Shown here: positions 1 through 7,004 of the stretch, piece after piece
How positions within the stretch are numbered: position 1 is the stretch's first letter
Layout: each line of letters begins with the position of its first letter
Source: Enterococcus sp. 9E7_DIV0242
GTDB lineage: Bacteria; Bacillota; Bacilli; Lactobacillales; Enterococcaceae
Direction: 5' to 3'
Assembly (NCBI RefSeq): GCF_002140975.2
Contig: NZ_CP147247.1
Coordinates: 3,721,001-3,785,000, forward strand
Length of the DNA stretch: 64,000 bases
Notes under the pieces: generated by a model
The model's input: only the letters and a program-made list of their open reading frames with translations
The model's database searches: none
What the model was told of the DNA's origin: nothing
Translations under genes and position numbers: made by a program

Positions 1-341
1 ACCAGTGCAATTGTTTGAGGCATATAGCTTAATTCACCCGATACGATTTGATTGTAAGCCAGCATGACTTCATCGAAGAAAGCCGTGATCCATTGGAGAC
101 TGAATACCTGGTCTAAAGGGAAATAGCTGTACAGTAAAACCAAATAACTGATCAGATAGAACGGAAAGGTGATCAGAAAATTCTTGAATAGTAGTGTGAC
201 TAGGCAAATAACAGCCAACACAGCAAGGAATAGAGGACTATTTTCCAACTGGTAAACCTCAAGAAATGGTGGACTGGCAACAATCAGAATCAAATAAGTC
301 AATAGAGCGAAGAACCAGTTTTGCTGTATACGTTCCTTCAT
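1..341 (-). CDS. TgpA/DUF3488-type transglutaminase-like membrane protein, N-terminal part only
   Basis: The reading frame opens with ATG at 341 (MKERIQQNWFF...) and runs off the left edge, so about 113 residues are visible. They are very hydrophobic, with several membrane segments in succession, as in the N-terminal membrane domain of TgpA-type proteins that carry an extracytoplasmic transglutaminase-like domain. The start overlaps the stop of the DUF58 gene as ATGA, which indicates translational coupling. The family call rests mainly on the MoxR-DUF58-transglutaminase gene order, which is very common; the transglutaminase domain itself lies outside the window. A GGAGG ribosome binding site precedes the ATG. 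Confidence 0.7.
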   Translation of the reverse strand, partial: MKERIQQNWFFALLTYLILIVASPPFLEVYQLENSPLFLAVLAVICLVTLLFKNFLITFPFYLISYLVLLYSYFPLDQVFSLQWITAFFDEVMLAYNQIVSGELSYMPQTIAL

Positions 342-1414
342 TCTGTCACCTCCATTGGGGTGATATAGAAGACTTGTTCCTTCCATTGGAGACAAAGCTG
401 GTCTGCATCAAAGGTGATGAGAAACACTTCATTGGTTCGACCGAGCGCTTTTAAGTGATTTTGCAGCCGTTCCGTTGGCTCAGGTGCAAAGATAAGCAGC
501 TTCTTATTCGAATATGTAGGCATGTAAGGCTCTTCGGAAAAAGGCTGTAACACAGCGAATAGATTCTCGTTCAATGTTTCTACAGGGTAGTCAGCAAGGA
601 GCTTTGTAGTATAGCTGATTTTTCCATCTAATAGGTGCATCATAGAATAATAAACAGAAAGCAGTTCTTCAAATCGTGCATGTTTCTGTCCATAAAAAAT
701 CAAGCAGGCCTCTTGCTCCTGTTCCTGTTCGTATTCTTTTACAATCAGCTCGTTTCTTTTACTGGATTGTTTCCAATCGATCAACCGCAACGGATCGCCT
801 GTTTGATGACTGCGGAAGTCGCGTATCGTGAATGTGCGATTGCCAAAAGAGGCATAAAAATTGGGTTGAACAGTCACAATCTTTTGGATTACTGCATTGG
901 CTCGCTCTTTTTCCAACTTTGGTAATACGGAAAAAGGACCTGCCAGTGCTTGAATTGATCCTTTGGACAACAGCTGTAAAAAGTCGGTACTGTGAAAGAA
1001 TACCGGCAGCTCTGAAAAAAGACCTCTTGTTTCAGGCGTCCAGTGAAAAGATAAAATTTTTCGATTTCCTGTATAAGCCCAAAAGAAGGCCGGATTTGTT
1101 TTTGAAGTCGAGTGAAGTCTAAGCGTTAGAGCAAATAAAGGTAACAGTAGCGGACGATAGGTAAACATCTCTACGGTTAGTTGACTGGGATGTCCAGCTT
1201 GATAGGTACTACTTTCGAGCAGCACCAATTGAATTTTTTTATGGGACGGCAGCAAGCTGATCAGATTTCCAACCAACAAAAAGGTAAGGAAGAAAAAAAG
1301 TGTCCAGCCGCTAGCATTGTTAAAAATGACAGTGTAGAGAAAGAGTACTAAATAGAAGAACAAAACGAAAAGCATTCGTAAGCTGTTTTTCAGTAACTGT
1401 CTATTCATGCTCAT
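338..1414 (-). CDS. DUF58 domain protein
   Basis: A 358-residue protein with two N-terminal membrane segments (about residues 10-50). The C-terminal half carries the DUF58 signature around residues 200-230 (FTIRDFRSHQTGDPLRLIDWKQSSKRNELIVKEYE), written here only to mark the spot: the key elements are R-x-Y/H-x-x-GDP-x-R-x-IDW and the following K-x-Y/F-E. DUF58 proteins resemble von Willebrand factor A domains and are encoded with MoxR ATPases. They are thought to be membrane-linked partners for assembling or activating other proteins; the exact role is unknown. The start overlaps the end of the MoxR gene and the stop overlaps the next gene, so the three are one operon. Confidence 0.85.
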   Translation of the reverse strand: MSMNRQLLKNSLRMLFVLFFYLVLFLYTVIFNNASGWTLFFFLTFLLVGNLISLLPSHKKIQLVLLESSTYQAGHPSQLTVEMFTYRPLLLPLFALTLRLHSTSKTNPAFFWAYTGNRKILSFHWTPETRGLFSELPVFFHSTDFLQLLSKGSIQALAGPFSVLPKLEKERANAVIQKIVTVQPNFYASFGNRTFTIRDFRSHQTGDPLRLIDWKQSSKRNELIVKEYEQEQEQEACLIFYGQKHARFEELLSVYYSMMHLLDGKISYTTKLLADYPVETLNENLFAVLQPFSEEPYMPTYSNKKLLIFAPEPTERLQNHLKALGRTNEVFLITFDADQLCLQWKEQVFYITPMEVTE

Positions 1415-2349
1415 CTCCTGACTGGAACTGGCACTCGCTTGATAATCTGTTCCAAGATTTCTTGTATCCGTTCAGTGGAAGAGTTTCTATTTTTCAGCAG
1501 CAGTCGGTGACCAAACACAGCGGGTAAAAGTTGCTGTAGGTCGTCAGGGGTGACAAAGGTTCTGCCGTTAGTAAACGCATAGGCCTTTGCAGCTTGCACG
1601 AAAGAGACTGTGCCCCTAGGACTAACCCCCAAAGCAATGCCATCGTGATTTCGTGTCGCATGTACCAATTGCAAGGCATAGCGCGCGATTTGAGGATCCA
1701 CATAGACCTCAGCTGCTAGCTGTTTCATTTCTGTGAGCTCTTTTGAGGTAATGACTTGGCGAACCTGTGCCAGTTTATTTTGTTGATTATTCAACAATAA
1801 GTCCAATTCATCTGAAAACTCCGGATAGCCAATGTGCAGTCGGAAAAGAAAACGGTCCAACTGTGCTTCCGGTAACGGATAGGTTCCTTCATATTCTATA
1901 GGGTTTTGCGTTGCCAAAACAAAAAAATGTTCATCTAACGGATGTGTATGATTGTCGATCGTCACATGATTTTCTGACATAGCTTCCAACAAGGCCGCCT
2001 GTGTTCGAGGGGTTGTTCGATTGATTTCATCAGCCAGTAAAACAGTGGTAAAGATTGGTCCTGGATGAAAATCAAAGGTTTGTGCCTGTGTATTATAAAC
2101 GGAGACACCAAGAATATCGCTTGGTAGTAAATCCGGCGTAAACTGGATTCGACTGAAGCTTCCATGAACAGCCTTTGCCAGTGTTTTGATCATCATTGTT
2201 TTTCCAACTCCGGGAATATCTTCAAAGAGAACATGCCCGCCTGCCAAAAAGGCAGTAACAGTCAGTTGAAGAACATCACGTTTTCCTAAAATAACCTTTT
2301 CCATTTCATCGAGTAGCTGCGTTAGCTTTTCGTGTGCTGATGGTAGCAT
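1411..2349 (-). CDS. MoxR-family AAA+ ATPase
   Basis: A 312-residue AAA+ protein of typical MoxR length. The Walker A motif is GVGKT at about residues 45-50 (FEDIPGVGKTMM), Walker B is LLADEIN near residue 107 followed by the MoxR-typical RTTPRTQAALLEAM, and the sensor 1 region is ATQNPIEYEGTYPLPEAQLDRF. The AAA lid domain follows, with SPRGTVSFVQAAKAYA. MoxR ATPases act as chaperone-like partners for the VWA/DUF58 proteins encoded beside them. It is the first gene of a minus-strand operon whose start is followed upstream by an AGGAGGG ribosome binding site. Confidence 0.92.
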   Translation of the reverse strand: MLPSAHEKLTQLLDEMEKVILGKRDVLQLTVTAFLAGGHVLFEDIPGVGKTMMIKTLAKAVHGSFSRIQFTPDLLPSDILGVSVYNTQAQTFDFHPGPIFTTVLLADEINRTTPRTQAALLEAMSENHVTIDNHTHPLDEHFFVLATQNPIEYEGTYPLPEAQLDRFLFRLHIGYPEFSDELDLLLNNQQNKLAQVRQVITSKELTEMKQLAAEVYVDPQIARYALQLVHATRNHDGIALGVSPRGTVSFVQAAKAYAFTNGRTFVTPDDLQQLLPAVFGHRLLLKNRNSSTERIQEILEQIIKRVPVPVRR

Positions 2350-2456
2350 CGTATTCCCTCCTTTAGTCGTGTTCCTTCTATTTTATAGATATCAAAGAGT
2401 GACTTCAAGCATTTTCATGGCTATTACGTATAAAACCATTTATTATTAGTTATTTC

Positions 2457-2482
2457 AATAAGAACGATAGGCGATTCTTATT
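2457..2482. promoter_or_regulatory. Inverted repeat in the divergent upstream region
   Basis: Arms AATAAGAA (2457-2464) and TTCTTATT (2475-2482) are separated by 10 bp. They lie in the 244-bp gap between the MoxR operon and the FsrA-like gene. The position suits an operator or a small hairpin, but no binding protein can be assigned. Confidence 0.3.
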
Positions 2483-2593
2483 GCTGTTGTGATAAAATAT
2501 ACAAATTTTTATTGTATTTTATTTTTAAATCATTTATTTTTAATAAGTTGAGAATTATTGATTCATTGTAGTTGAACAAGTAGGAGGACTGAA

Positions 2594-3358
2594 ATGAAAG
2601 TATACATATGTGAGGATAGCCATTTAGAAAGGACTAGGATCGAGGAAGCCGTCCGTAGAGTTGCTATTAGGATGGAGAAGAGCTACATTGGTGAAATTCG
2701 TGTGTTTAGTAATCCAATGGAGCTATTAGAGCAAGTCGAAGGCGAGTTCAATATTTATTTATTAGATATTGACTATGGGTTAGATACAAATGGTATTGAT
2801 CTTGGGAAACAAATTCGTAGAATTGACCGAAATGCAAAAATCATCTTTCTGACAAGCCATCAGGAACTGGCGGTAGAAACCTTGAACGCGAACATCGAAC
2901 CGTTCTCTTTTATTTACAAAGGAGATATCGTAGATCCAGAAAAACTGGAGCAGGAGATAGCAGCAATGTTTCTCAAAATCATAGATAGCTATGAGCAGTG
3001 GGAGGCGGAGCAGTCAGAGGAAGCAGTTATTCGTATCAGCGATCAGAAGCAAGTACGGGTAATCCCAAATAGTAAATTTTTATACCTTGAAAATTATTCA
3101 AGAGAAAGAAAAGTTAAGGTTCAGTTAAAGGATGAAGCATTTTTCGTGAACGACTATTTGGGAAATTTGAAAAAGCAGTTTGATTTTCCTTCATTTTATA
3201 CAGAAGCGCAATCATTGATACTAAATATGGCCAATGTGGAAGAGCTGAATCCACAGGAGCTATATATCCGGTTCACATCGGGGCACCTGATCTTTGTGAC
3301 GAAAAGCTTCATGAAGCGCCTGAAGAAAAAAATGGCGGACTTTTCAGGAGGAAGGTAA
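2594..3358 (+). CDS. AgrA/FsrA-like LytTR response regulator
   Basis: A 254-residue two-domain regulator. The N-terminal receiver has acidic residues at the start (ICEDSHLER), the phospho-acceptor aspartate in FNIYLLDIDYG (about residue 59) and the conserved lysine region later (FIYKGD). The C-terminal part from about residue 140 is a LytTR DNA-binding domain (VIRISDQKQVRVIPNSKFLYLE... to FMKRLKKK). This is the architecture of AgrA and enterococcal FsrA, which respond to a peptide-sensing kinase and bind paired direct repeats. A GTAGGAGG ribosome binding site precedes the ATG. Its usual partners (AgrB-type peptidase, pheromone precursor, intact kinase) are missing; only a broken membrane-protein gene follows, so the regulator is probably an orphan. 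FsrA identity is inferred from the genus and domain type. Confidence 0.85.
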   Translation: MKVYICEDSHLERTRIEEAVRRVAIRMEKSYIGEIRVFSNPMELLEQVEGEFNIYLLDIDYGLDTNGIDLGKQIRRIDRNAKIIFLTSHQELAVETLNANIEPFSFIYKGDIVDPEKLEQEIAAMFLKIIDSYEQWEAEQSEEAVIRISDQKQVRVIPNSKFLYLENYSRERKVKVQLKDEAFFVNDYLGNLKKQFDFPSFYTEAQSLILNMANVEELNPQELYIRFTSGHLIFVTKSFMKRLKKKMADFSGGR

Positions 3359-3361
3359 GCA

Positions 3362-3889
3362 GTGTTTTTGTTAATTATTTTTCAATCTCTACTAGTAGGC
3401 TACTAATTGAAATTCTATTTGGAAGATACTTAAGTAAAGAAGCTTCTATTTATAGAATGGGTTGCTGGTAATAGTGTTTGTCTCAAGTGTTATTGTGGAA
3501 TTTAGAGTGTTTGAATGAAGGCTTTGGGCTTTACCATGAGTGCAATGCTTCTATTAAATACAATGATTTCAAAACGGCTTCTCTCTTTTTCGTGGCGCTA
3601 ATCCTTTGCATTAGCGAGCTTGTCAACGGCTTTGTATCGAGTGGTCTACAGTGTCGTCGGTAATGGATTTGTTTCCTTGTTTTCAGATCAATTTAATTGG
3701 GAGAAATTCTATATAAACCCAAAGGAATATATGCTAAGATTTGTTTTTGTTACTTTAGCTATCTATAGCTGTGTTGTATTTCTGGCTGGTGCTATTCAGA
3801 AAAAAGCAGAACTGAATGACACGATAACTACGTATCAGATATCAGTGACGGAGCTCTTTTTAAGCCTAGGCATGCTATTTTTTTCGTAA
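3362..3889 (+). pseudogene. Decayed polytopic membrane protein, probably the AgrC/FsrC-type sensor's membrane domain
   Basis: Starting at a GTG four bases after the regulator's stop, hydrophobic segments occur one after another but in different frames: FLLIIFQSLLVGY, then LIEILFGRYLSKEASIYRM, GLLVIVFVSSVIVEFRVF, ALGFTMSAMLLLNTMISKR, ALYRVVYSVVGNGFVSLF, MLRFVFVTLAIYSCVVFL and SVTELFLSLGMLFF. At least four frameshifts or stops interrupt them. Six to seven membrane spans in the slot just after an FsrA-like gene are what the sensor half of an AgrC/FsrC kinase would give; no kinase domain (H-box, N-box) follows. The kinase identity is inference; the series of frame breaks is visible directly. Confidence 0.55.
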
Positions 3890-4391
3890 TAATCGGACGC
3901 TAGTTTCCTTTTGATGTCATGATTATCTATGGCTCAGCAGCAACCATTTATGAAGTAAAACATTGCTTAAGATTATGAAAAAAATAAAACGATTGTTTAC
4001 ATAGTAAAGTATTGACTAGATATGCATGAAGTAGGTTTACAAAACAAATTACAAGAAGTCTATTTCATATCTAAGCAAATCAATTTTAACAAATCAGTAT
4101 CTAGCCATCTTATTTATATGTTTGGAAATACGGGATATAAATTTCTTTGACTAGAAGATTCAGAATGAGTTAGTACAAATGACTTTCGATTGACCACCTG
4201 AGCGTGTTAGAAAATGAAAAAAAGAACTGCAATTGTTTAAGTAACAAACATTTGCAGTTCCTTTTATGTTGATAGTCAATATTGCAAAAAAAAAGAAACA
4301 TATTGCAATGGTCTCACATTTCATAAGTCAGATGAAATATAATGAAAATATGAAAAAGAGATACATTCACATTTGTTTTTGAAAATATCGA
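3890..4391. other. Gene-free AT-rich region
   Basis: About 500 bp with no convincing gene. A 42-codon ORF at 4024-4152 (MHEVGLQNKLQEVYF...) has no ribosome binding site and may be further debris of the broken sensor gene. The only clear structure is the hairpin terminator at 4224-4266. The stretch separates the decayed quorum-sensing remnant from the left recombination site. Confidence 0.5.
4224..4266. terminator. Bidirectional hairpin terminator
   Basis: Fifteen-base arms (4224-4238 and 4246-4260) with one mismatch and a 7-base loop, preceded by A-rich and followed by T-rich sequence, so it could work on both strands. It insulates the recombinase cassette from the decayed region on its left. 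Confidence 0.7.
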
Positions 4392-4419
4392 TTTCGCAAA
4401 AGTACTAGTTTTGAGAAAT
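4392..4419 (+). repeat. Left copy of a 28-bp inverted repeat: putative recombinase core site
   Basis: These 28 bp recur exactly, in reverse complement, at 5925-5952. The repeat is itself built of two inverted half-sites, ATTTCGCAAAA (4391-4401) and TTTTGAGAAAT (4409-4419), which differ at one position, around a 7-bp spacer GTACTAG. That is the classic layout of a tyrosine-recombinase core site. Because the spacer is asymmetric and the two copies face each other, recombination between them would invert the DNA in between. Confidence 0.8.
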
Positions 4420-4624
4420 TATTTCTTTTGTGTCTTTAATTTTAATTAAATATTAAACTCATTTAAAATTCTAACTGAAAAAACAGGAATAGTCTATAGA
4501 GAATTCAGTGTTTTTTTATCACTTTTTTCTCTTATTGATCGAAAAAATGAGAAAAAAACGGGGGAAGCGGATAAAAAAAGACTAAAAATCATTTTTTTCT
4601 AACATTTGTTTACTACATCAAATC

Positions 4625-4645
4625 AGCCGTCGGGATAGCCGTCAA
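4625..4645 (+). repeat. Left GCCGTC double repeat, possible arm-type recombinase site
   Basis: Two GCCGTC hexamers start at 4626 and 4638, 12 bp apart. A near-identical block, in the same orientation, occurs at 5864-5884. Both have the form AGCCGTC-N7-CCGTCAA. Paired short direct repeats inside the element are typical arm-binding sites for the N-terminal domain of integrases; that function is inferred. Confidence 0.5.
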
Positions 4646-4670
4646 ATATTTACGTTAGGAAGTGGTCAAC

Positions 4671-5786
4671 TTGGCAAAAAAAGGTGAAAACATTTACAAG
4701 AGAAAAGATGGACGTTATGAAGGACGTTACATCAAAAATCGCTCAGAGAATGGGAAAATTATTTTTGGTTATGTTTATGACAGAAAATACAGTGTAGTAA
4801 AGAAAAAGCTCAACTTATTAAAATCACAGCACAACCATTTGGATCGAATACACCGAACATTTCAAGGCAACCTTGCCGATTGGCTACATTATTGGCTCGA
4901 ATATACGGTAAAGAGAAGTGTCAAGCCCTCGACTCATACGGTTTATCTAGGACGAGTGAAAAAACATATTATCCCCTTTCTGGGCAATAAGAAAATGACG
5001 AAGCTTGATACTAGAGACATTAATGAATTTGTTCAACATCTACAGTTTCAACGCTTAGCAGCTACAACGATTCGAGGGATCATCACGGTTTTGAAATATG
5101 CGTTGAGTCAAGCGTGTAAAGAGAACTATTTGATGATCAATCCTTGCGAGAATGTTACGCTGCCCAAAGCAACAACAACAAGCATTGATGCGTTATCTAT
5201 TGAACAGCAAAAGATATTGGAAGAATACGCGTTACAAGATACAGAATGCTCACCGGTTATTCTTTCCTTATACACTGGGATGCGGATTGGTGAAATAAGC
5301 GGTCTGAAATGGTCTGATATCGATTTTGAAAACAACGTGATCCATGTCCGACGAACACTACTTCGAATCAGTTGTGAAGGAGAAAAAGCCCGAACAACAT
5401 TGATTCTCGGTTCACCTAAAACAGATAGCTCTAAGCGAAGTATTCCTCTAGCTGAGAATTTGAAGGACTATCTATTAGAAAATAAGAAGAATGCGACATC
5501 TACTTTTGTTATTTCCTGCAAAAACAGTTTTGCGGAGCCGCGTGTCATTAACTACCGCTTCAAGAAAATTACTGAAAAGTCTGGTTTATCCATCCATTTC
5601 CACGCATTGAGACATACCTTTGCGACTCGCTGTGTAGAGAAGGGGGTCGATATTGCTTCATTAAGTAAGCTCTTAGGACATGCGTCTATCAAGATGACGT
5701 TAGATACGTATACCGACTCTTTATGGGAAAATCGACAAACAGCCATTTCTGTTATTGATGCTGATCTGAATATCGGGAGTTTATAA
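4671..5786 (+). CDS. Tyrosine recombinase/integrase (probable invertase of its own cassette)
   Basis: A phage/ICE-type tyrosine recombinase. Residues 1-60 form an AP2-like arm-binding region (KKGENIYKRKDGRYEGRY), then a SAM-like core-binding domain (WLHYWLEYTVKRSVKPSTHTVY) and the catalytic domain. The first catalytic arginine is in SLYTGMRIGEISGLKW, the H-x-x-R box is HFHALRHTFATR, the later histidine is in LLGHASIKMT and the tyrosine nucleophile is in LDTYTD, so the enzyme looks intact. I chose TTG at 4671 (371 residues) because AGGAAG at 4657-4662 is correctly spaced from it; a GTG at 4662 would overlap that site. No excisionase, phage or conjugation genes lie nearby. The gene sits alone between two inverted core-type sites, which argues for a DNA-inversion role rather than integration. 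Confidence 0.9.
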   Translation: MAKKGENIYKRKDGRYEGRYIKNRSENGKIIFGYVYDRKYSVVKKKLNLLKSQHNHLDRIHRTFQGNLADWLHYWLEYTVKRSVKPSTHTVYLGRVKKHIIPFLGNKKMTKLDTRDINEFVQHLQFQRLAATTIRGIITVLKYALSQACKENYLMINPCENVTLPKATTTSIDALSIEQQKILEEYALQDTECSPVILSLYTGMRIGEISGLKWSDIDFENNVIHVRRTLLRISCEGEKARTTLILGSPKTDSSKRSIPLAENLKDYLLENKKNATSTFVISCKNSFAEPRVINYRFKKITEKSGLSIHFHALRHTFATRCVEKGVDIASLSKLLGHASIKMTLDTYTDSLWENRQTAISVIDADLNIGSL

Positions 5787-5787
5787 G

Positions 5788-5820
5788 AAAAGTTTCGTGA
5801 TTTATTCACGGAACTTTTTT
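5788..5820 (+). terminator. Terminator of the recombinase gene
   Basis: Thirteen-base arms with one G-T pair (5788-5800 and 5806-5818) and a 5-base loop, followed by a T run. It lies 2 bases after the integrase stop and should stop integrase transcription before the right recombination site. Transcription of the downstream regulator therefore needs its own promoter. Confidence 0.85.
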
Positions 5821-5822
5821 TA

Positions 5823-5852
5823 TTGAAAACTACCGAAAGTTTATCTGCTAAT
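5823..5852 (+). promoter_or_regulatory. Candidate outward promoter inside the invertible segment
   Basis: TTGAAA (5823-5828), an 18-bp spacer and GCTAAT (5847-5852) lie just after the integrase terminator and point across the right recombination site towards the regulator at 6115. The -10 box matches consensus at only four of six positions, so this is a weak prediction. If real, inversion of the cassette would turn it away from the WxL locus. Confidence 0.35.
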
Positions 5853-5863
5853 CAATACCAAAC

Positions 5864-5884
5864 AGCCGTCAGTCCAACCGTCAA
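5864..5884 (+). repeat. Right GCCGTC double repeat, possible arm-type recombinase site
   Basis: GCCGTC at 5865 and ACCGTC at 5877, again 12 bp apart and in the same orientation as the block at 4625-4645. It lies about 40 bp inside the right core site, whereas the left block lies about 205 bp inside its core site, so the two ends are not symmetric. Confidence 0.5.
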
Positions 5885-5924
5885 CCTATTTTTCCATCTG
5901 TTATTTATCCCACTTTCTGAAGCC

Positions 5925-5952
5925 ATTTCTCAAAACTAGTACTTTTGCGAAA
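5925..5952 (-). repeat. Right copy of the 28-bp inverted repeat: putative recombinase core site
   Basis: Exact reverse complement of 4392-4419. The inner half-site is ATTTCTCAAAA, the spacer CTAGTAC and the outer half-site TTTTGCGAAAA. It lies 162 bp before the regulator start at 6115. The DNA outside the two copies shows no target-site duplication, so the repeats do not look like insertion-sequence ends. Confidence 0.8.
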
Positions 5953-6114
5953 AAAACTGATAGAAAACAATGTATGAGCGTGATTATGACAGAGAAAGTG
6001 TAAGTCTCGATAATAATTATAGCAGATGTTCTCAAAATTTAGTTTTAAAAGGCATTCGAAATTGAGGGAATATTTGAAAAAATGAATGTAATTTTACATA
6101 AGGAGGAGAATGAG

Positions 6115-6798
6115 ATGTATAACCTTGGTTTTGTATCGAATGGAGAACATTCCAATTATGAATACATAGAGGTACTGAAAAGAAAGCCGATTTTCAACAT
6201 AAAGGATATTTCTTCAGAACAAGCAATTGAAAGCAGTGAGAGTTTAGATGCTTTGCTGATTCAAAGTGGCTCTGCAGCAGATGTAGGGAATATTTGCGAA
6301 CTTTTAATTGAAATAAGGAAACGGACAAATGCGTTGATTTGGATACTTTCGGAGGAACTTCCAAACACAACGAGAATCATTTTTCTTCAATTAGGAGCAG
6401 ATGGTATTGTGACTAATCAAATTGAACCGGATGAGTATTTATTGATTTTAAGGAATGGATTGAAGCGGTATGGACTTTCAGAAGAAGTGGAGGAAAGAAT
6501 GACCGATTTCAAATTAGTTCCGAATAATCTAAGTGTTGTAATTGAAGGGAATCAGGAGATTAGTTTGACGAGGCTAGAGTTTAAAACAATCGAATTACTC
6601 TATGAAAAAAAATCAGAAGCCATTCCGTACCAAGCAATTTATCAACAAGTGTGGGATAACGATGGGGATGATGTGAAGAACTCCAATTACCGTGTAGCAA
6701 ATCTAATTTTCCATTTGCGAAAAAAATTGGAAAAAAATCCACTTGAGCCAAAGTATATCAAGACGGTACGTTCAAAAGGTTACCTATTAAGTGTTTAG
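6115..6798 (+). CDS. OmpR-type winged-helix regulator with degenerate receiver, probable WxL-locus regulator
   Basis: A 227-residue protein. The C-terminal part (from about residue 130) is a clear OmpR/PhoB winged helix: LTRLEFKTIELLYEKKSEAIPYQAIYQQVW, then NYRVANLIFHLRKKLEKNP and IKTVRSKGYLLSV. The N-terminal 115 residues resemble a receiver fold, with a receiver-like IIFLQLGADGIVTNQIEPDEYLL stretch, but the place of the phospho-aspartate reads LDALLIQSGSA, so no acceptor is apparent and phosphorylation is unlikely. I chose ATG at 6115 because AGGAGGAGA (6101-6109) directly precedes it; the in-frame ATG at 6082 has no such site. No kinase gene is adjacent. Its position between the recombinase cassette and the WxL genes makes it the likely regulator of that locus (inference). 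Confidence 0.8.
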   Translation: MYNLGFVSNGEHSNYEYIEVLKRKPIFNIKDISSEQAIESSESLDALLIQSGSAADVGNICELLIEIRKRTNALIWILSEELPNTTRIIFLQLGADGIVTNQIEPDEYLLILRNGLKRYGLSEEVEERMTDFKLVPNNLSVVIEGNQEISLTRLEFKTIELLYEKKSEAIPYQAIYQQVWDNDGDDVKNSNYRVANLIFHLRKKLEKNPLEPKYIKTVRSKGYLLSV

Positions 6799-6958
6799 TC
6801 TCTATTGCATAGAGAAAAGAGTCATGGCGACTTCTATTATAAAGAAGTGACAGTGACGATTAAACTGTATTTCATTTTCCTGCAAAAGATATATCTTAGT
6901 ATGACCAAACACAATATGGAAGTCTGAGTTTATCCGTTTGTAGAATTTGAGATAAATC

Positions 6959-6977
6959 GTCTGACAAACAGTCGGAC
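6959..6977 (+). promoter_or_regulatory. GTCNGAC direct repeat upstream of the WxL operon
   Basis: GTCTGAC (6959-6965) and GTCGGAC (6971-6977) lie 12 bp apart, just upstream of the ribosome binding site of the large WxL gene; a partial match, GTCTGAG, lies at 6922. OmpR-type winged helices bind such tandem sites, so this may be the operator of the regulator at 6115. A small hairpin (6800-6816) lies directly after the regulator's stop. Confidence 0.3.
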
Positions 6978-7004
6978 ATCATTTTGGAGGAAAGGAGGAG
7001 AAAA

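Noticed and set aside
635..1122. Two plus-strand 96-codon ORFs
   Set aside because: Antisense to the DUF58 gene, no homology or start signal.
4392..5952. The recombinase and its inverted repeats as an insertion sequence
   Set aside because: No target-site duplication flanks the repeats, and the encoded enzyme is a tyrosine recombinase with core-site-like repeats, not a DDE transposase.
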